Source: Telluria antibiotica
GTDB lineage: Bacteria; Pseudomonadota; Gammaproteobacteria; Burkholderiales; Burkholderiaceae_D
Assembly (NCBI RefSeq): GCF_011682055.1
Contig: NZ_JAAQOM010000013.1
Coordinates: 186,001-250,000 of the forward strand
Direction of reading: 5' to 3'
DNA: 64,000 nucleotides
Shown piece by piece: positions 17,472 to 26,148 of the stretch (position 1 is its first letter; each line of letters begins with the position of its first letter). The position numbers and the translations under genes were made by a program. The notes beneath the pieces were generated by a model. That model saw only the letters and a list, made by a program, of their open reading frames with translations, had not been told where the DNA came from and searched no databases.

Positions 17472-18098
17472 TCAGCGGCGGGCGAAGAACGCTAACGCGA
17501 CGACGATGAGCGCCCCGGGCGCGACGTACGGCGCGCCCGGGTGCCGCCCGTACAGGAGCGCAGCGGCAAGCGGCGCCAGCACGCGCGCGATGGCTTGCCG
17601 GGCCTGGTTGGCACCCTGCACCCCGCCCCGCAGATGGTCCGGCTCCACGTTCGCAATGATCGCGTTCGTCGCCGGCTGGAACAGGCCGTCGCCGAGCGTG
17701 AAGACGGCGACGGCGCCGAACAGGAAACCGGACGAGCCGACGAATGCCGCCGCCCCGATCAGGAAGAAACCTGTGGCGTTCAGTGCGAGCCCCGCGCGCG
17801 CGCGACCGCGCTCGCCGCACACGGGCAGCAGCAACCGCGTCGCGATCCCCTGGCTAAGCAGATCCATGACGCCGACGAGAAACAGGACCGTGCCGATCCG
17901 GGGTGGATCGTAGTGCCTTGCGTCGCTGAGGAAGACCGTGATGTTCGCCTGCAGCATCGTGCCTGCGACATAAAACACGAACGTCGTCGCAAGCGCGCGG
18001 CGTAGCGACGGGTCCCGCAGCACACCGGCTGGCGGCACCGGCGGATCCGGCGACGGCGTTGGGCGGCCGCGACGTTTGTCAAGCGGCCGCGCGTTCAC
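17472..18098 (-). CDS. Half-size major facilitator protein (C-terminal six-helix half)
   Basis: The start is a GTG at 18098 that overlaps the stop of the upstream SGNH hydrolase (GTGA), giving 208 aa. After a basic Pro-rich leader there are about six hydrophobic helices with MFS features (LFLVGVMDLLSQGIATRLL, GDGLFQPATNAIIAN). This corresponds to the C-terminal half of a normal 12-helix transporter; the N-terminal half is absent. It may be a truncated remnant, or a half transporter that works as a dimer. Tight coupling with the hydrolase is real in sequence, its meaning is open. Confidence 0.65.
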   Translation of the reverse strand: MNARPLDKRRGRPTPSPDPPVPPAGVLRDPSLRRALATTFVFYVAGTMLQANITVFLSDARHYDPPRIGTVLFLVGVMDLLSQGIATRLLLPVCGERGRARAGLALNATGFFLIGAAAFVGSSGFLFGAVAVFTLGDGLFQPATNAIIANVEPDHLRGGVQGANQARQAIARVLAPLAAALLYGRHPGAPYVAPGALIVVALAFFARR

Positions 18099-18931
18099 GG
18101 CGACGGCCGCAGTGCGATGCCGTGCTCGAACAGGCGGGGCAGCCAGGCGTGCTCGAAGATGCGGCGAAAGCCGAGGTTCGTCGGATGCATCTCGTTGGCC
18201 CAGTAGTCGCGGTACGTGCCGTCGCGCGTGAGGATGCCGCGGCTGTCGATGTACACGACACCAGGGATCGACGCGGCGAGCGGGCGCAGCAGGTCGTCGT
18301 TCAGCCGGTCGATGAGGTTGCGCGCGATCTCGTCCCGCAGCGCCGTGTCGGCCGGCACGCCGCGCCGGTTCATCGCGGGCGCCAGCCATGGGCCGGCGTG
18401 GATGAGGCCGAACTCGAAACCGCGGCCGTCCGGGATCGGGTAGTCGTAGCCGTGCACGAAGATCGGCGGCGGCGCGGGTTTGTCGCGCTTGGCGAAGCGG
18501 ATGCCGGCGATGAGCCGCGTCAGCGCCTGCCGCAGCCGGAACAGCATCTCGTCCATGCCGTCGCCGTCGACCCAGCCATCGGCGTCGGTGCCGGGCGGGC
18601 AATGGTCGCGCAGCGCCAGGTCGACGTCGACGGCGTCGTTGCCCGCGCCGCTGATGTAGAACTCCGAGAACACCTCGACGAAGCCCGGTCGCAGGAAGTG
18701 CTCGACCGTGTCGGCATACTTGCCGTCGCCGACGTAATCCTTCAGCCGCGCGCCGTTGTAGCCGACGAGCTGGATGTTGCGATGGTCGTCCGACAGCGCG
18801 CGGTGATTGATCATCGTGCCGAGGATGTTGTTGTTGACGTACCAGAACCAGGAATCGCCGATGGCGAGCGCGGACGGATAGCCGATGTCGGCGTTGTCCC
18901 AGCGTTCCTCGGGCTTGTAGATGTGCGGCAT
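18095..18931 (-). CDS. SGNH/GDSL-family hydrolase
   Basis: Starting at the ATG at 18931, which has a GGAGG site seven bases upstream, the product is 278 aa. The SGNH blocks are visible: IGDSWFWY (nucleophile Ser), ISGAGNDAVD (block III Asn) and WANEMHPTNLG (block V His). There is no signal peptide from this start, so it may be cytoplasmic. Substrate is unknown; family members are esterases, lipases or acyl-hydrolases. It is coupled by a 4-base overlap to the half-size MFS protein. Confidence 0.82.
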   Translation of the reverse strand: MPHIYKPEERWDNADIGYPSALAIGDSWFWYVNNNILGTMINHRALSDDHRNIQLVGYNGARLKDYVGDGKYADTVEHFLRPGFVEVFSEFYISGAGNDAVDVDLALRDHCPPGTDADGWVDGDGMDEMLFRLRQALTRLIAGIRFAKRDKPAPPPIFVHGYDYPIPDGRGFEFGLIHAGPWLAPAMNRRGVPADTALRDEIARNLIDRLNDDLLRPLAASIPGVVYIDSRGILTRDGTYRDYWANEMHPTNLGFRRIFEHAWLPRLFEHGIALRPSP

Positions 18932-19134
18932 GCCAGCCTCCGTATCGATTGCGGCGCGCCGGTTTGACCGCGCGCTGATCTCCATCATGCGGAAGGATTG
19001 ATCCGGAATAAAGCGGTTTTCGATGGCCCGTGAGGAACCTGCGGCACAACCGGTCGAGGAATTTCCGGTTGTCGCCATCGTCTCGATACCGCCGGGCATC
19101 GTCGTGGCCCACACGGTAACCTACTCCCACGTTT

Positions 19135-19177
19135 TTGACACACATCAATGATTTTATTCGATCCGCGTTCCTAGAAT
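19135..19177 (+). promoter_or_regulatory. FNR/ANR-type box with -10 element, class II arrangement
   Basis: TTGACACACATCAA (19135-19148) matches TTGAT-N4-ATCAA with one difference. TAGAAT at 19172-19177 is a fitting -10. The start expected about 7 bp later would place the box centre at -41.5, the classic class II position for FNR activators. It drives the Met/His-rich gene. Confidence 0.65.
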
Positions 19178-19242
19178 GGCGCTGCCCTTGAGCAGTCGCA
19201 CTCGGGCTCCCGGCAATTTCAACTTCACGTGCGGAGAGAAAA

Positions 19243-19587
19243 ATGAAATCAACATTCCTCATTCCCGTCTTGGTCGTGCTGCTTGGCACGTCGTTCCACG
19301 CATCGGCAGGACAGGACGAGGCGCAACGGCAGATGATTCAACGAGTGATGGCTGCCAAGCAAAAGCTTAAGCAGGCGGAGGCGGCGAAGGGGGAGCAACG
19401 CAAGGCGTTGATGGCCGAGCACATGTCGATGATGAAGGATTCCATGGACAAGATGGCTGCCATGAAGCCGAAAGCGGGCATGAGCATGGAGGAGCATGAA
19501 GAATGGATCGAGGCGCACGAAAAACTCATGCAGCAAATGATGGACCAGATGATGGGGGAACATCATTTGATGATGGAGACGAAATAG
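19243..19587 (+). CDS. Met/His-rich periplasmic protein, likely metal-binding
   Basis: The 114-aa product has a signal peptide (MKSTFLIPVLVVLLGTSFHASA) and a short helical mature part with 17 or so Met residues and many His (MAEHMSMMKDSMDKMAAMK, HEKLMQQMMDQMMGEHHLMM). Such Met clusters bind Cu(I) or Ag(I) in periplasmic copper proteins. A GGAGAG-like ribosome site precedes the ATG. It opens the copper/stress islet and lies behind an FNR-type box. Copper binding is inference from composition. Confidence 0.75.
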   Translation: MKSTFLIPVLVVLLGTSFHASAGQDEAQRQMIQRVMAAKQKLKQAEAAKGEQRKALMAEHMSMMKDSMDKMAAMKPKAGMSMEEHEEWIEAHEKLMQQMMDQMMGEHHLMMETK

Positions 19588-19592
19588 CGGCC

Positions 19593-19618
19593 GTCCGCCG
19601 GCGGACACGGTTTTCTTT
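19593..19618 (+). terminator. Short hairpin and T-rich tail after the Met/His-rich gene
   Basis: GTCCG/CGGAC stem with a CCGG loop followed by TTTTCTTT, 6 bp after the stop codon. The stem is short. Confidence 0.5.
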
Positions 19619-19761
19619 CCCCTGGTTCGGGGCGTGCCGCAACCGCGCTATCAAGGCGGTACGGGATTACAATGGGACGGCAAAGATGTCCGGTTTCCAG
19701 CTTCCGCCGACGGGTCCTTTGAAAAACGAGGCGGCGATCGGCAATGGGTCAGGTGGATGAG

Positions 19762-20607
19762 ATGACCACTTACAGGCTCGCATGGTTAGTCGCCATTGTC
19801 ATGTGGGCGCTGAACGGTTTGGCGTTTGCGCAGGACGGTTTCGTCGCGGTCCCGCCGCTGACGTCGCCCGTGACGGACCTGAGCGCGACCCTGAGCCCCG
19901 AGCAGCAGGCCACGCTGAACAATGCGCTGCGCGCCTTCGAGGAGCGCAAGGGCAGCCAGGTGGCCGTGTTGATCGTTCCGACCACCCGGCCGGAATCCAT
20001 CGAGCAGTACGCCATCCGCGTCGCCGAGCAGTGGCAGCTCGGCCGCAAGAAGATCGACGATGGTGCGATCCTGGTCGTGGCGAAAGACGACCGTGCCGTG
20101 CGTATCGAGGTCGGCTATGGGCTTGAAGGCGTGCTCAACGACGCGACCGCGAAACGCATCATCGACGACGTGATCGTGCCCCGCTTCCGCCGGGACGACT
20201 TCAACGGCGGGATCGTCGCCGGGGTCGAGAGCATGATGAAGGTCATCGACGGCGAGCCGCTGCCGCCGCCCGACGGTCCTCGTACCGCGCGGAATGATGT
20301 CGGCATCACGCAAGTGTTGCCGCTCGTGCTCGTCGGTGTCGTCGTGGTCGGCGGTGTCCTCCGCGCCTTGCTGGGCCGCGTCGCCGGCGCGGCCGTCACC
20401 GGCGGCCTGATCGGTGTCGCGACCTGGCTCGTCGTCGGGACGGCGACGATCGGTTTGTCCGTCGGTGTGCTCGCCTTCCTGTTCACGCTGATCGGTGGCG
20501 CCAGAGTCGCGGGCCTGTACATGGCACATGGGGGTGGCCGAAGGGGCGGCGGATGGGGCGGGCGCGGCGGCGGATTCGGTGGCGGTGGCGCGTCCGGGAG
20601 GTGGTGA
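19762..20607 (+). CDS. TPM domain membrane protein (YgcG family)
   Basis: From the ATG at 19762 (an alternative in-frame ATG lies at 19744) the product is 281 aa: signal peptide, a TPM domain (about 33-165: VTDLSATLSPEQQATLNNAL, VAVLIVPTT, VEVGYGLEGVLNDATAKRII, VPRFRRDDFNGGI), then two or three hydrophobic helices and a Gly/Arg-rich tail (GGGRRGGGWGGRGGGFGGGG). That order is typical of the YgcG/TPM_phosphatase family. The domain is implicated in photosystem repair in plants, while in bacteria the function is not settled. Orientation and spacing suggest it is part of the same islet. Confidence 0.88.
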   Translation: MTTYRLAWLVAIVMWALNGLAFAQDGFVAVPPLTSPVTDLSATLSPEQQATLNNALRAFEERKGSQVAVLIVPTTRPESIEQYAIRVAEQWQLGRKKIDDGAILVVAKDDRAVRIEVGYGLEGVLNDATAKRIIDDVIVPRFRRDDFNGGIVAGVESMMKVIDGEPLPPPDGPRTARNDVGITQVLPLVLVGVVVVGGVLRALLGRVAGAAVTGGLIGVATWLVVGTATIGLSVGVLAFLFTLIGGARVAGLYMAHGGGRRGGGWGGRGGGFGGGGASGRW

Positions 20608-20659
20608 GAGTGGGGGCTCGCATCCTACCCTGCAACTGCTGCGCAACCGTGGATAAGGC

Positions 20660-20690
20660 TTGACCTTCCAATAGTGGGAACCTCTACAGT
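20660..20690 (+). promoter_or_regulatory. CueR-type (MerR family) copper promoter
   Basis: TTGACC (20660-20665) and TACAGT (20685-20690) are separated by 19 bp, the overlong spacer characteristic of MerR-family promoters. The spacer holds the dyad ACCTTCC-N-GGGAACC-like sequence of copper-responsive CueR operators. No cueR gene is in the window. It precedes a broken chaperone gene and then the DUF2933 operon. Confidence 0.7.
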
Positions 20691-20722
20691 GAAACCGGAC
20701 GATCACATCGAGGAGGTATGCC

Positions 20723-20755
20723 ATGTTCACGTTCAAGGTAGAGAATATCCGGTGA
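20723..20755 (+). pseudogene. Ten-codon remnant of a CopZ-like heavy-metal chaperone gene, or a leader peptide
   Basis: A strong GAGGAGG ribosome site is followed by ATG and the peptide MFTFKVENIR, then TGA. The peptide looks like the first beta-strand of an HMA domain (MxxFKVEGM...), whose CxxC should come next but is missing. The sequence after the stop does not restore the domain in any frame. It may be a decayed copZ or a short leader peptide under the CueR-type promoter. Confidence 0.5.
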
Positions 20756-20892
20756 GTCGTGTCGCGTAGGGGTTCCCACCAGCGCACGAATGCGTTCTTT
20801 GGCGTTTTTGATGTGGGTCAAGCATTGATCTGAATCTCGGTCAATACAATCGCTGGAAGGGATCCATTCGTGCGCTTTTGAAGGAGCGAATC

Positions 20893-21165
20893 ATGGACAG
20901 CATCGAACTTCAGCACCACGTTTCAATGCAGAGGCTACGGGGGAAATGGGTATTCCTCGGCTTTATTGCAGTTGCCCTGTTCTTCCTCTGGACCGAACAC
21001 AGAGCCCATTTGCTCGGAGCCCTGCCATATTTGCTGTTCCTCGCATGCCCGCTGATGCACCTGTTCCACCACGGTCACGGTCATCACCATCATGCGGACG
21101 CGGCCCAATCCGCCGCGCGGGACGGCCAGATCAGCGGACAAACGGGAGAGCGCGATGCACACTGA
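20893..21165 (+). CDS. DUF2933 family small membrane protein
   Basis: I used the ATG at 20893 because AAGGAG lies 6 bases before it, giving 90 aa. The protein has two hydrophobic helices (GKWVFLGFIAVALFFLWTEH and LLGALPYLLFLACPLMHLF) followed by a His-rich loop (HHGHGHHHHADA). These features define DUF2933, a family commonly found beside YHS-type copper ATPases. It overlaps the next gene by 11 bp. A metal-relay role is suggested by the His cluster but not shown. Confidence 0.85.
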   Translation: MDSIELQHHVSMQRLRGKWVFLGFIAVALFFLWTEHRAHLLGALPYLLFLACPLMHLFHHGHGHHHHADAAQSAARDGQISGQTGERDAH

Positions 21166-21820
21166 ATCTTCGGCTTATGGCTTGTGGTCGCTGGTGATAT
21201 TGAATTCACTCGTATTCATCATCTTTGCGTTCAGCTTCACCAAGCCTCGCACGTCGCTGGACTGGCGCTCGTTCGGCGCCTTCGCGGCCTTTATCGTGGC
21301 GCTCTTCACGGAAATGTACGGCTTTCCGCTGACGATTTATCTGCTGCTTCCGTGGCTGTCCAAGCGCTTCCCCGGCATCGATTTTCTGTCGCACGATGCG
21401 GGACATCTGCTGGAAACGGTGTTCGGCTGGAAGGTCAATCCCCATTTCGGCCCATTCCACATCGCGAGCAATATTCTGATCGTGCTGGGCTTCATGCTGT
21501 TGTCGTCAGCCTGGCGCGTCCTGTACGAGGCGCAGGTGCAGCACCACGTGGCGACGACCGGACCTTATGCCCGCATACGGCATCCGCAATACGTCGGGTT
21601 CGTCATTATCATGTTCGGTTTCCTGCTGCAATGGCCGACGATCGTCACGCTGCTGATGTTTCCGATTCTCCTCGTCGTGTACGCGCGACTGGCCAGGCAG
21701 GAAGAACGCGACTCCATCTGCGAATTCGGCGCGGAGTACGAGCGTTACCGTGCCAGCGTGCCCGCATTCGTCCCTGAGTTCGGTCATCATGCGCGCGCGA
21801 AGCCCGATACGGTGAGATAA
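21155..21820 (+). CDS. Isoprenylcysteine carboxyl methyltransferase-like membrane protein
   Basis: The 221-aa protein has about five membrane helices and the C-terminal SAM-binding signature of the ICMT/PEMT group (VATTGPYARIRHPQYVGFVIIMFG, then ARLARQEERDSICEFGAEYERYRASVPAF). Members methylate unknown small-molecule or lipid substrates in bacteria. It overlaps DUF2933 and lies 12 bp before the copper ATPase, so it is within the operon. A SAM synthetase gene follows the ATPase, which may supply its cofactor. Confidence 0.85.
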   Translation: MHTESSAYGLWSLVILNSLVFIIFAFSFTKPRTSLDWRSFGAFAAFIVALFTEMYGFPLTIYLLLPWLSKRFPGIDFLSHDAGHLLETVFGWKVNPHFGPFHIASNILIVLGFMLLSSAWRVLYEAQVQHHVATTGPYARIRHPQYVGFVIIMFGFLLQWPTIVTLLMFPILLVVYARLARQEERDSICEFGAEYERYRASVPAFVPEFGHHARAKPDTVR

Positions 21821-21832
21821 GGAAAGGTCGAC

Positions 21833-24184
21833 ATGAACGACGTCTCGCCACACGTCCACGATGGCCACGACCACCATCATGGGCATCCGGTCGGTGACAA
21901 GCCGTTCACGGATCCCGTCTGTGGCATGAAAGTCGGCAGCGACCCTGCCAAGGAAATCCAGTACGAAGGCCATGCCTACCAGTTTTGCAGCACGAAATGC
22001 ATGGACAAGTTCCGGCTGGCACCCCAGCAGTACGTCGGGCATGGTGAACAAGCCGCAACCACGCCCGCGGCCGCCGCACCGGAGGGGACGATCTATACCT
22101 GTCCGATGCATCCGGAAGTGAGGCAGCCGCAGCCGGGGAATTGCCCGATCTGCGGCATGACGCTCGAGCCGATGCTGCCGTCGCTGGAAGAAGAGGACAA
22201 CCCCGAGCTGGTCGATTTCAAGCGTCGCTTCTGGTGGACGCTGCCGTTGACCGTCGTCGTGACCGTGCTGGCGATGGCGGGACATCGGATCGTCAAGGCC
22301 GGACTGCCAGGCCAGAGCTGGATCGAACTGGCGTTGAGCACACCCGTCGTGCTGTGGGCCGGATGGCCGTTCTTCGTGCGCGGGGTGCAATCCATCAGGA
22401 ACCGCAAGCCCAACATGTGGACCCTGATCGGACTGGGCGTCGCGGCCGCGTACGGCGATAGCGTGGTGGCGACGGTCGCGCCTGGCATCTTTCCGCAAAC
22501 CTTCGTCATGCACGGCCGGATCGGGGTGTATTTCGAGGCGGCGGCGGTGATCATCTCGCTGACCCTGCTTGGACAGATTCTCGAACTGCGCGCGCGGTCG
22601 CAGACGTCCGCTGCGATCAAATCGCTGCTGGGCCTGGCACCGAAGACGGCCCGCCGCATCAATGTCGACGGCACGGAGGAAGACATTCCGTTGACGCACG
22701 TGCACGTCGGCGACGCGCTGCGCGTGCGGCCCGGCGAGAAAGTGCCGGTCGACGGCACCGTCCTCGAGGGCGAAAGCGCCGTCGACGAATCGATGCTCAC
22801 GGGCGAACCGGTGCCCGTCACCAAGCGACCCGGCGACAAGGTGATCGGTGCCACGATCAATGCCAGCGGCAGCCTCGTCGTGAACTCGGAAAAAGTGGGC
22901 GCGCAGACGATGCTGGCGCAGATCGTGCAGATGGTCGCGCAGGCACAACGCTCGCGCGCGCCGATGCAGCGCCTGGCCGACGTCGTCGCCGCCTACTTCG
23001 TGACGATCGTTGTGGCGATCGCGTTGCTGACGCTGGTCGGGTGGGGTGTGTTCGGGCCTCAGCCCAGCTGGGTGTACGGTTTCGTCAACGCCGTGTCGGT
23101 GCTGATCATCGCGTGCCCGTGCGCGCTCGGCCTGGCGACACCGATGTCGATCATGGCCGCGACGGGACGTGGTGCCACGCAGGGTATCCTGTTCCGCGAC
23201 GCGGCTGCGATCGAAGGCATGCGCATGGTTGATACGCTCATCGTCGACAAGACCGGTACGCTCACGGAGGGCAAGCCCGCGTTTCACGCGGCCGTGGCGG
23301 CACGTGGGGGCAGTGACGAGGAGGTTCTGCGCGTCGCCGCCAGTATCGACCAGGGCAGCGAGCACCCGCTGGCCCGTGCGATCGTCGCCGAAGCGCGCCG
23401 GCTCGGCCTGGCGTTATCGAAACCCGAGACCTTTGAATCCGCCAGCGGCATCGGCGTGCGGGGCGTCGTCGAGGGCAGGAAGATTGTCCTCGGCAATACG
23501 GCACTGATGGACGTCGAACGGGTCGACTGGCGACCGCTGGCGGGGCAGGCCGAAACCTGGCGGCTGGAAGGGGCCAGCGTGATGTATCTCGCAGCAGACG
23601 GCCGGTTGCAGGGCCTTGTCGCAGTGTCCGATCCCGTCAAGGAAACCACTGCGGAGGCGCTGGCGACGCTGAAGGAAGCCGGCATTACGGTCGTCATGGC
23701 GACGGGCGACGGCGTGACTACGGCGAAATCGGTTGCCGCGAAGCTCGGTATCCCCGAGTTCCACGGGGAGGTCAAGCCGCAGGACAAGCTGGCGCTCGTC
23801 GAGCAAAAACAGGCGGAGGGCCGGATCGTCGCCATGGCCGGGGACGGCATCAACGATTCGCCCGCGCTGGCCAAGGCCAACGTCGGCATCGCGATGGGCA
23901 CGGGCACCGACGTCGCCATCAATTCCGCGCACGTCACGCTCGTCAAGGGCGACTTGCGCGGCATCGCGCGCGCCCGCATGCTGTCGCTGGAAACGGTTCG
24001 CAACATGCGGCAGAACCTCGGGTTCGCGTTCGTCTACAACGCGCTCGGCATTCCGCTGGCGGCAGGCCTGCTGTACCCGTTCACGGGCAGGCTGCTGTCG
24101 CCGATGATCGCCGCGCTGGCGATGAGCCTGAGTTCCGTCTCCGTCATCAGCAACGCGCTTCGGCTGCGCGGCAGCCGCAACTAG
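21833..24184 (+). CDS. Copper/silver P1B-type ATPase with YHS and heavy-metal-binding N-terminal domains
   Basis: The 783-aa ATPase exports Cu(I)/Ag(I) from the cytoplasm. N-terminal order: His-rich tip (HDGHDHHHGH), YHS domain (about 24-70, DPVCGMKVGSDPAKE), heavy-metal-binding domain (about 90-118, YTCPMHPEV and CPICGM), then eight membrane helices. The transport motif is Cys428-Pro-Cys430, the phosphorylation site is DKTGTLT with Asp472, and the hinge is GDGIND around 670-675. It lacks the classical CxxC HMA domains, which may relate to the missing chaperone upstream. Downstream of DUF2933 and the methyltransferase in one operon. Confidence 0.95.
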   Translation: MNDVSPHVHDGHDHHHGHPVGDKPFTDPVCGMKVGSDPAKEIQYEGHAYQFCSTKCMDKFRLAPQQYVGHGEQAATTPAAAAPEGTIYTCPMHPEVRQPQPGNCPICGMTLEPMLPSLEEEDNPELVDFKRRFWWTLPLTVVVTVLAMAGHRIVKAGLPGQSWIELALSTPVVLWAGWPFFVRGVQSIRNRKPNMWTLIGLGVAAAYGDSVVATVAPGIFPQTFVMHGRIGVYFEAAAVIISLTLLGQILELRARSQTSAAIKSLLGLAPKTARRINVDGTEEDIPLTHVHVGDALRVRPGEKVPVDGTVLEGESAVDESMLTGEPVPVTKRPGDKVIGATINASGSLVVNSEKVGAQTMLAQIVQMVAQAQRSRAPMQRLADVVAAYFVTIVVAIALLTLVGWGVFGPQPSWVYGFVNAVSVLIIACPCALGLATPMSIMAATGRGATQGILFRDAAAIEGMRMVDTLIVDKTGTLTEGKPAFHAAVAARGGSDEEVLRVAASIDQGSEHPLARAIVAEARRLGLALSKPETFESASGIGVRGVVEGRKIVLGNTALMDVERVDWRPLAGQAETWRLEGASVMYLAADGRLQGLVAVSDPVKETTAEALATLKEAGITVVMATGDGVTTAKSVAAKLGIPEFHGEVKPQDKLALVEQKQAEGRIVAMAGDGINDSPALAKANVGIAMGTGTDVAINSAHVTLVKGDLRGIARARMLSLETVRNMRQNLGFAFVYNALGIPLAAGLLYPFTGRLLSPMIAALAMSLSSVSVISNALRLRGSRN

Positions 24185-24427
24185 CCGGTGCTGGCTGCTT
24201 GAACGGCCAGCGTCGTCCACCATTGCACGAGGGAGGGGCGCGACCATGGGTAGGGCGGAGATGCGCAGCCAGGGCACAGGCGCTGGCCGGAAGCCTCGTC
24301 CGGCCGCGTCGTGGCGCGTATTGATGGCGGGAGGGCGCATGGACAGCGACGCAAGAAGGCTGAAGCAGGGTGAAGTGTCGCGGCTGGTCGTCGGCACGGC
24401 GACGGATGGCTGAATGCGGAGGGCAAC

Positions 24428-25606
24428 GTGACTTTCATCGTCTCGTACACGGCCGACCCCGTCGAGGCCCGGCGTACCGAACTATGCGAACACAAAGGCG
24501 ACGGCCACCCGGACAGCCTCTGCGACGGCGCTGCCGACGCGGTGAGCCAGGCCTTGTGCGGTGCGTATCTTCGCGCATATGGCGAAGTGCGGCACCATAA
24601 TGTCGATAAGGCGCTATTGATCGGCGGACGCAGCCGTCCGCGCTTCGGCGGGGGTGTGGTCGATGCGCCGATGCGACTCATCATTGCTGGTTGCGCCGAC
24701 CCGCTGCCGGCGCCGGACGACGTGGTTGCGCTGGCCCGCGCTGCGGCACACGCTTACCTGGAGCGGACGCTGAGGCATGTCACGAGACGGGTTCCCATCG
24801 AGGTCGCGATCCGCGTCGGTGCGTCGCAGCTGCGCGGGACTGTCGCGCCCAGCGCCGGTATTCCTGTCGCGAACGATACGTCGTTCGGCGCCGGGCATGC
24901 GCCGTATTCCAGGCTGGAGGAGGCCGTGCTCGATCTGTCGTCGCTTTTGCGCAGTGCCGACTTCCGGCGGGCCTACCCATGCGCCGGGGACGATTTCAAG
25001 GTGATGGGCCGGCGTATCGACGAGACGATCGCGGTGACGATCGCGCTTGCGTTCGTCGGCCGCGAGGTGGCGGGCGTGAAAGAATACTTCGCGCAGAAAT
25101 CTGCGATGGCGCAGTGGCTTGCGCGGCGGATCACGTTCGATTGCGCAATCCGCATCAATACCTTGGACGCGGCAGACGCCACCGATGAAAGCGGCATTTA
25201 CCTGACGGTGACGGGGACGAGCGCCGAGCATGGCGATGACGGCCAGGTCGGGCGAGGCAACCGCGTGAACCGATTGATTACGCCGGCCAGGACGATGTCG
25301 CTGGAAGCGGCCGCGGGAAAGAACCCCGTCAGTCACGTCGGCAAGTTGTATAACGTGTTGTCGTTGCAGATGGCGCGCGCACTCGTCAACGAGGTTGCCG
25401 AGCTGCGCGACGTGGAAGTGCAATTGCTCTCGGCAATCGGCCAACCGGTGAATTCGCCGCTGCTCGTCGCGCTCCGTTGCGCCCTGCGCGACGGTTGCGC
25501 CATGCCGCTCGATGAGGCGCGGCTACAGCATATCGTAGAGGCTCGCCTGGCGGACATACCGGCGTTGTCGCTGCGTCTGGCGCGGGGCGAGGTACGTGTG
25601 TTCTGA
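24428..25606 (+). CDS. Archaeal-type S-adenosylmethionine synthetase
   Basis: The start is GTG at 24428, five bases after GGAGGG. The 392-aa protein matches the archaeal MAT family rather than bacterial MetK: CEHKGDGHPDSLCDGAADAV (ATP-binding; archaeal ERKGIGHPDS), DDFKVMGRRIDETIAVTIA, and GTSAEHGDDGQVGRGNRVN with ITPARTMSLEAAAGKNP. It makes SAM from methionine and ATP. It lies 243 bp after the copper ATPase. Archaeal-type MATs occur sporadically in bacteria as second copies; here it may serve the nearby membrane methyltransferase. Origin by transfer is likely but inferred. Confidence 0.9.
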   Translation: MTFIVSYTADPVEARRTELCEHKGDGHPDSLCDGAADAVSQALCGAYLRAYGEVRHHNVDKALLIGGRSRPRFGGGVVDAPMRLIIAGCADPLPAPDDVVALARAAAHAYLERTLRHVTRRVPIEVAIRVGASQLRGTVAPSAGIPVANDTSFGAGHAPYSRLEEAVLDLSSLLRSADFRRAYPCAGDDFKVMGRRIDETIAVTIALAFVGREVAGVKEYFAQKSAMAQWLARRITFDCAIRINTLDAADATDESGIYLTVTGTSAEHGDDGQVGRGNRVNRLITPARTMSLEAAAGKNPVSHVGKLYNVLSLQMARALVNEVAELRDVEVQLLSAIGQPVNSPLLVALRCALRDGCAMPLDEARLQHIVEARLADIPALSLRLARGEVRVF

Positions 25607-25647
25607 AACCCGTCCGGGACCTTGCGATCCCGGACACCGGTGAATGA

Positions 25648-25938
25648 TCATGCGTGCCGAAGCGGACGGTGAAGGTGAAGATGCGCGAACGCATCATGTA
25701 CCCAGGCATAGAACGCACCGATCGCAAACGACCAGAGCGCCATGACGACGAGGGCATAGAAATAGTCCTGCCACGGATGCAGTCCGGCCGTCTGCAAGGG
25801 CCGGAAGTCCATCCCATGGAAGAGCGCATTCATGAAACCCATGAACTGCGCGGGCCACAACGCTTCGATGAGCGCACACGACGAATAGAACACGGCCACG
25901 GTCACGGACAAGGCGAGACCGGTTTGTAGCGGTTTCAT
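25648..25938 (-). CDS. DUF5676 family small membrane protein
   Basis: Using the ATG at 25938, preceded by AAGGAG, the product is 96 aa with two or three hydrophobic helices (GLALSVTVAVFYSSCALIEAL, DYFYALVVMALWSFAIGAFYAWV) and a His-containing end (HDAFAHLHLHRPLRHA). It fits DUF5676, which co-occurs with DUF2933 and copper ATPases. It is convergent to the SAM synthetase gene and lies on the same strand as copCD. Function unknown. Confidence 0.78.
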   Translation of the reverse strand: MKPLQTGLALSVTVAVFYSSCALIEALWPAQFMGFMNALFHGMDFRPLQTAGLHPWQDYFYALVVMALWSFAIGAFYAWVHDAFAHLHLHRPLRHA

Positions 25939-26148
25939 TTCATTCTCCTTTTCTCGGAAAGACGGCCTTGAAACAGGCGACGAGGTGTCGCGGATCGCGT
26001 GGCGCTTCGCCCGCACGGCATCATTGGGCTGGCGCCGCCAGCGATGCGCTCGGCGGCGCGGGCTGGCAACTACAATGTATTTGTCGCGCGGAGGATGTCA
26101 AGCTCAGGATCGGCCGCGGATACTGGCAGCCGCAATGCGCCCGGATGC

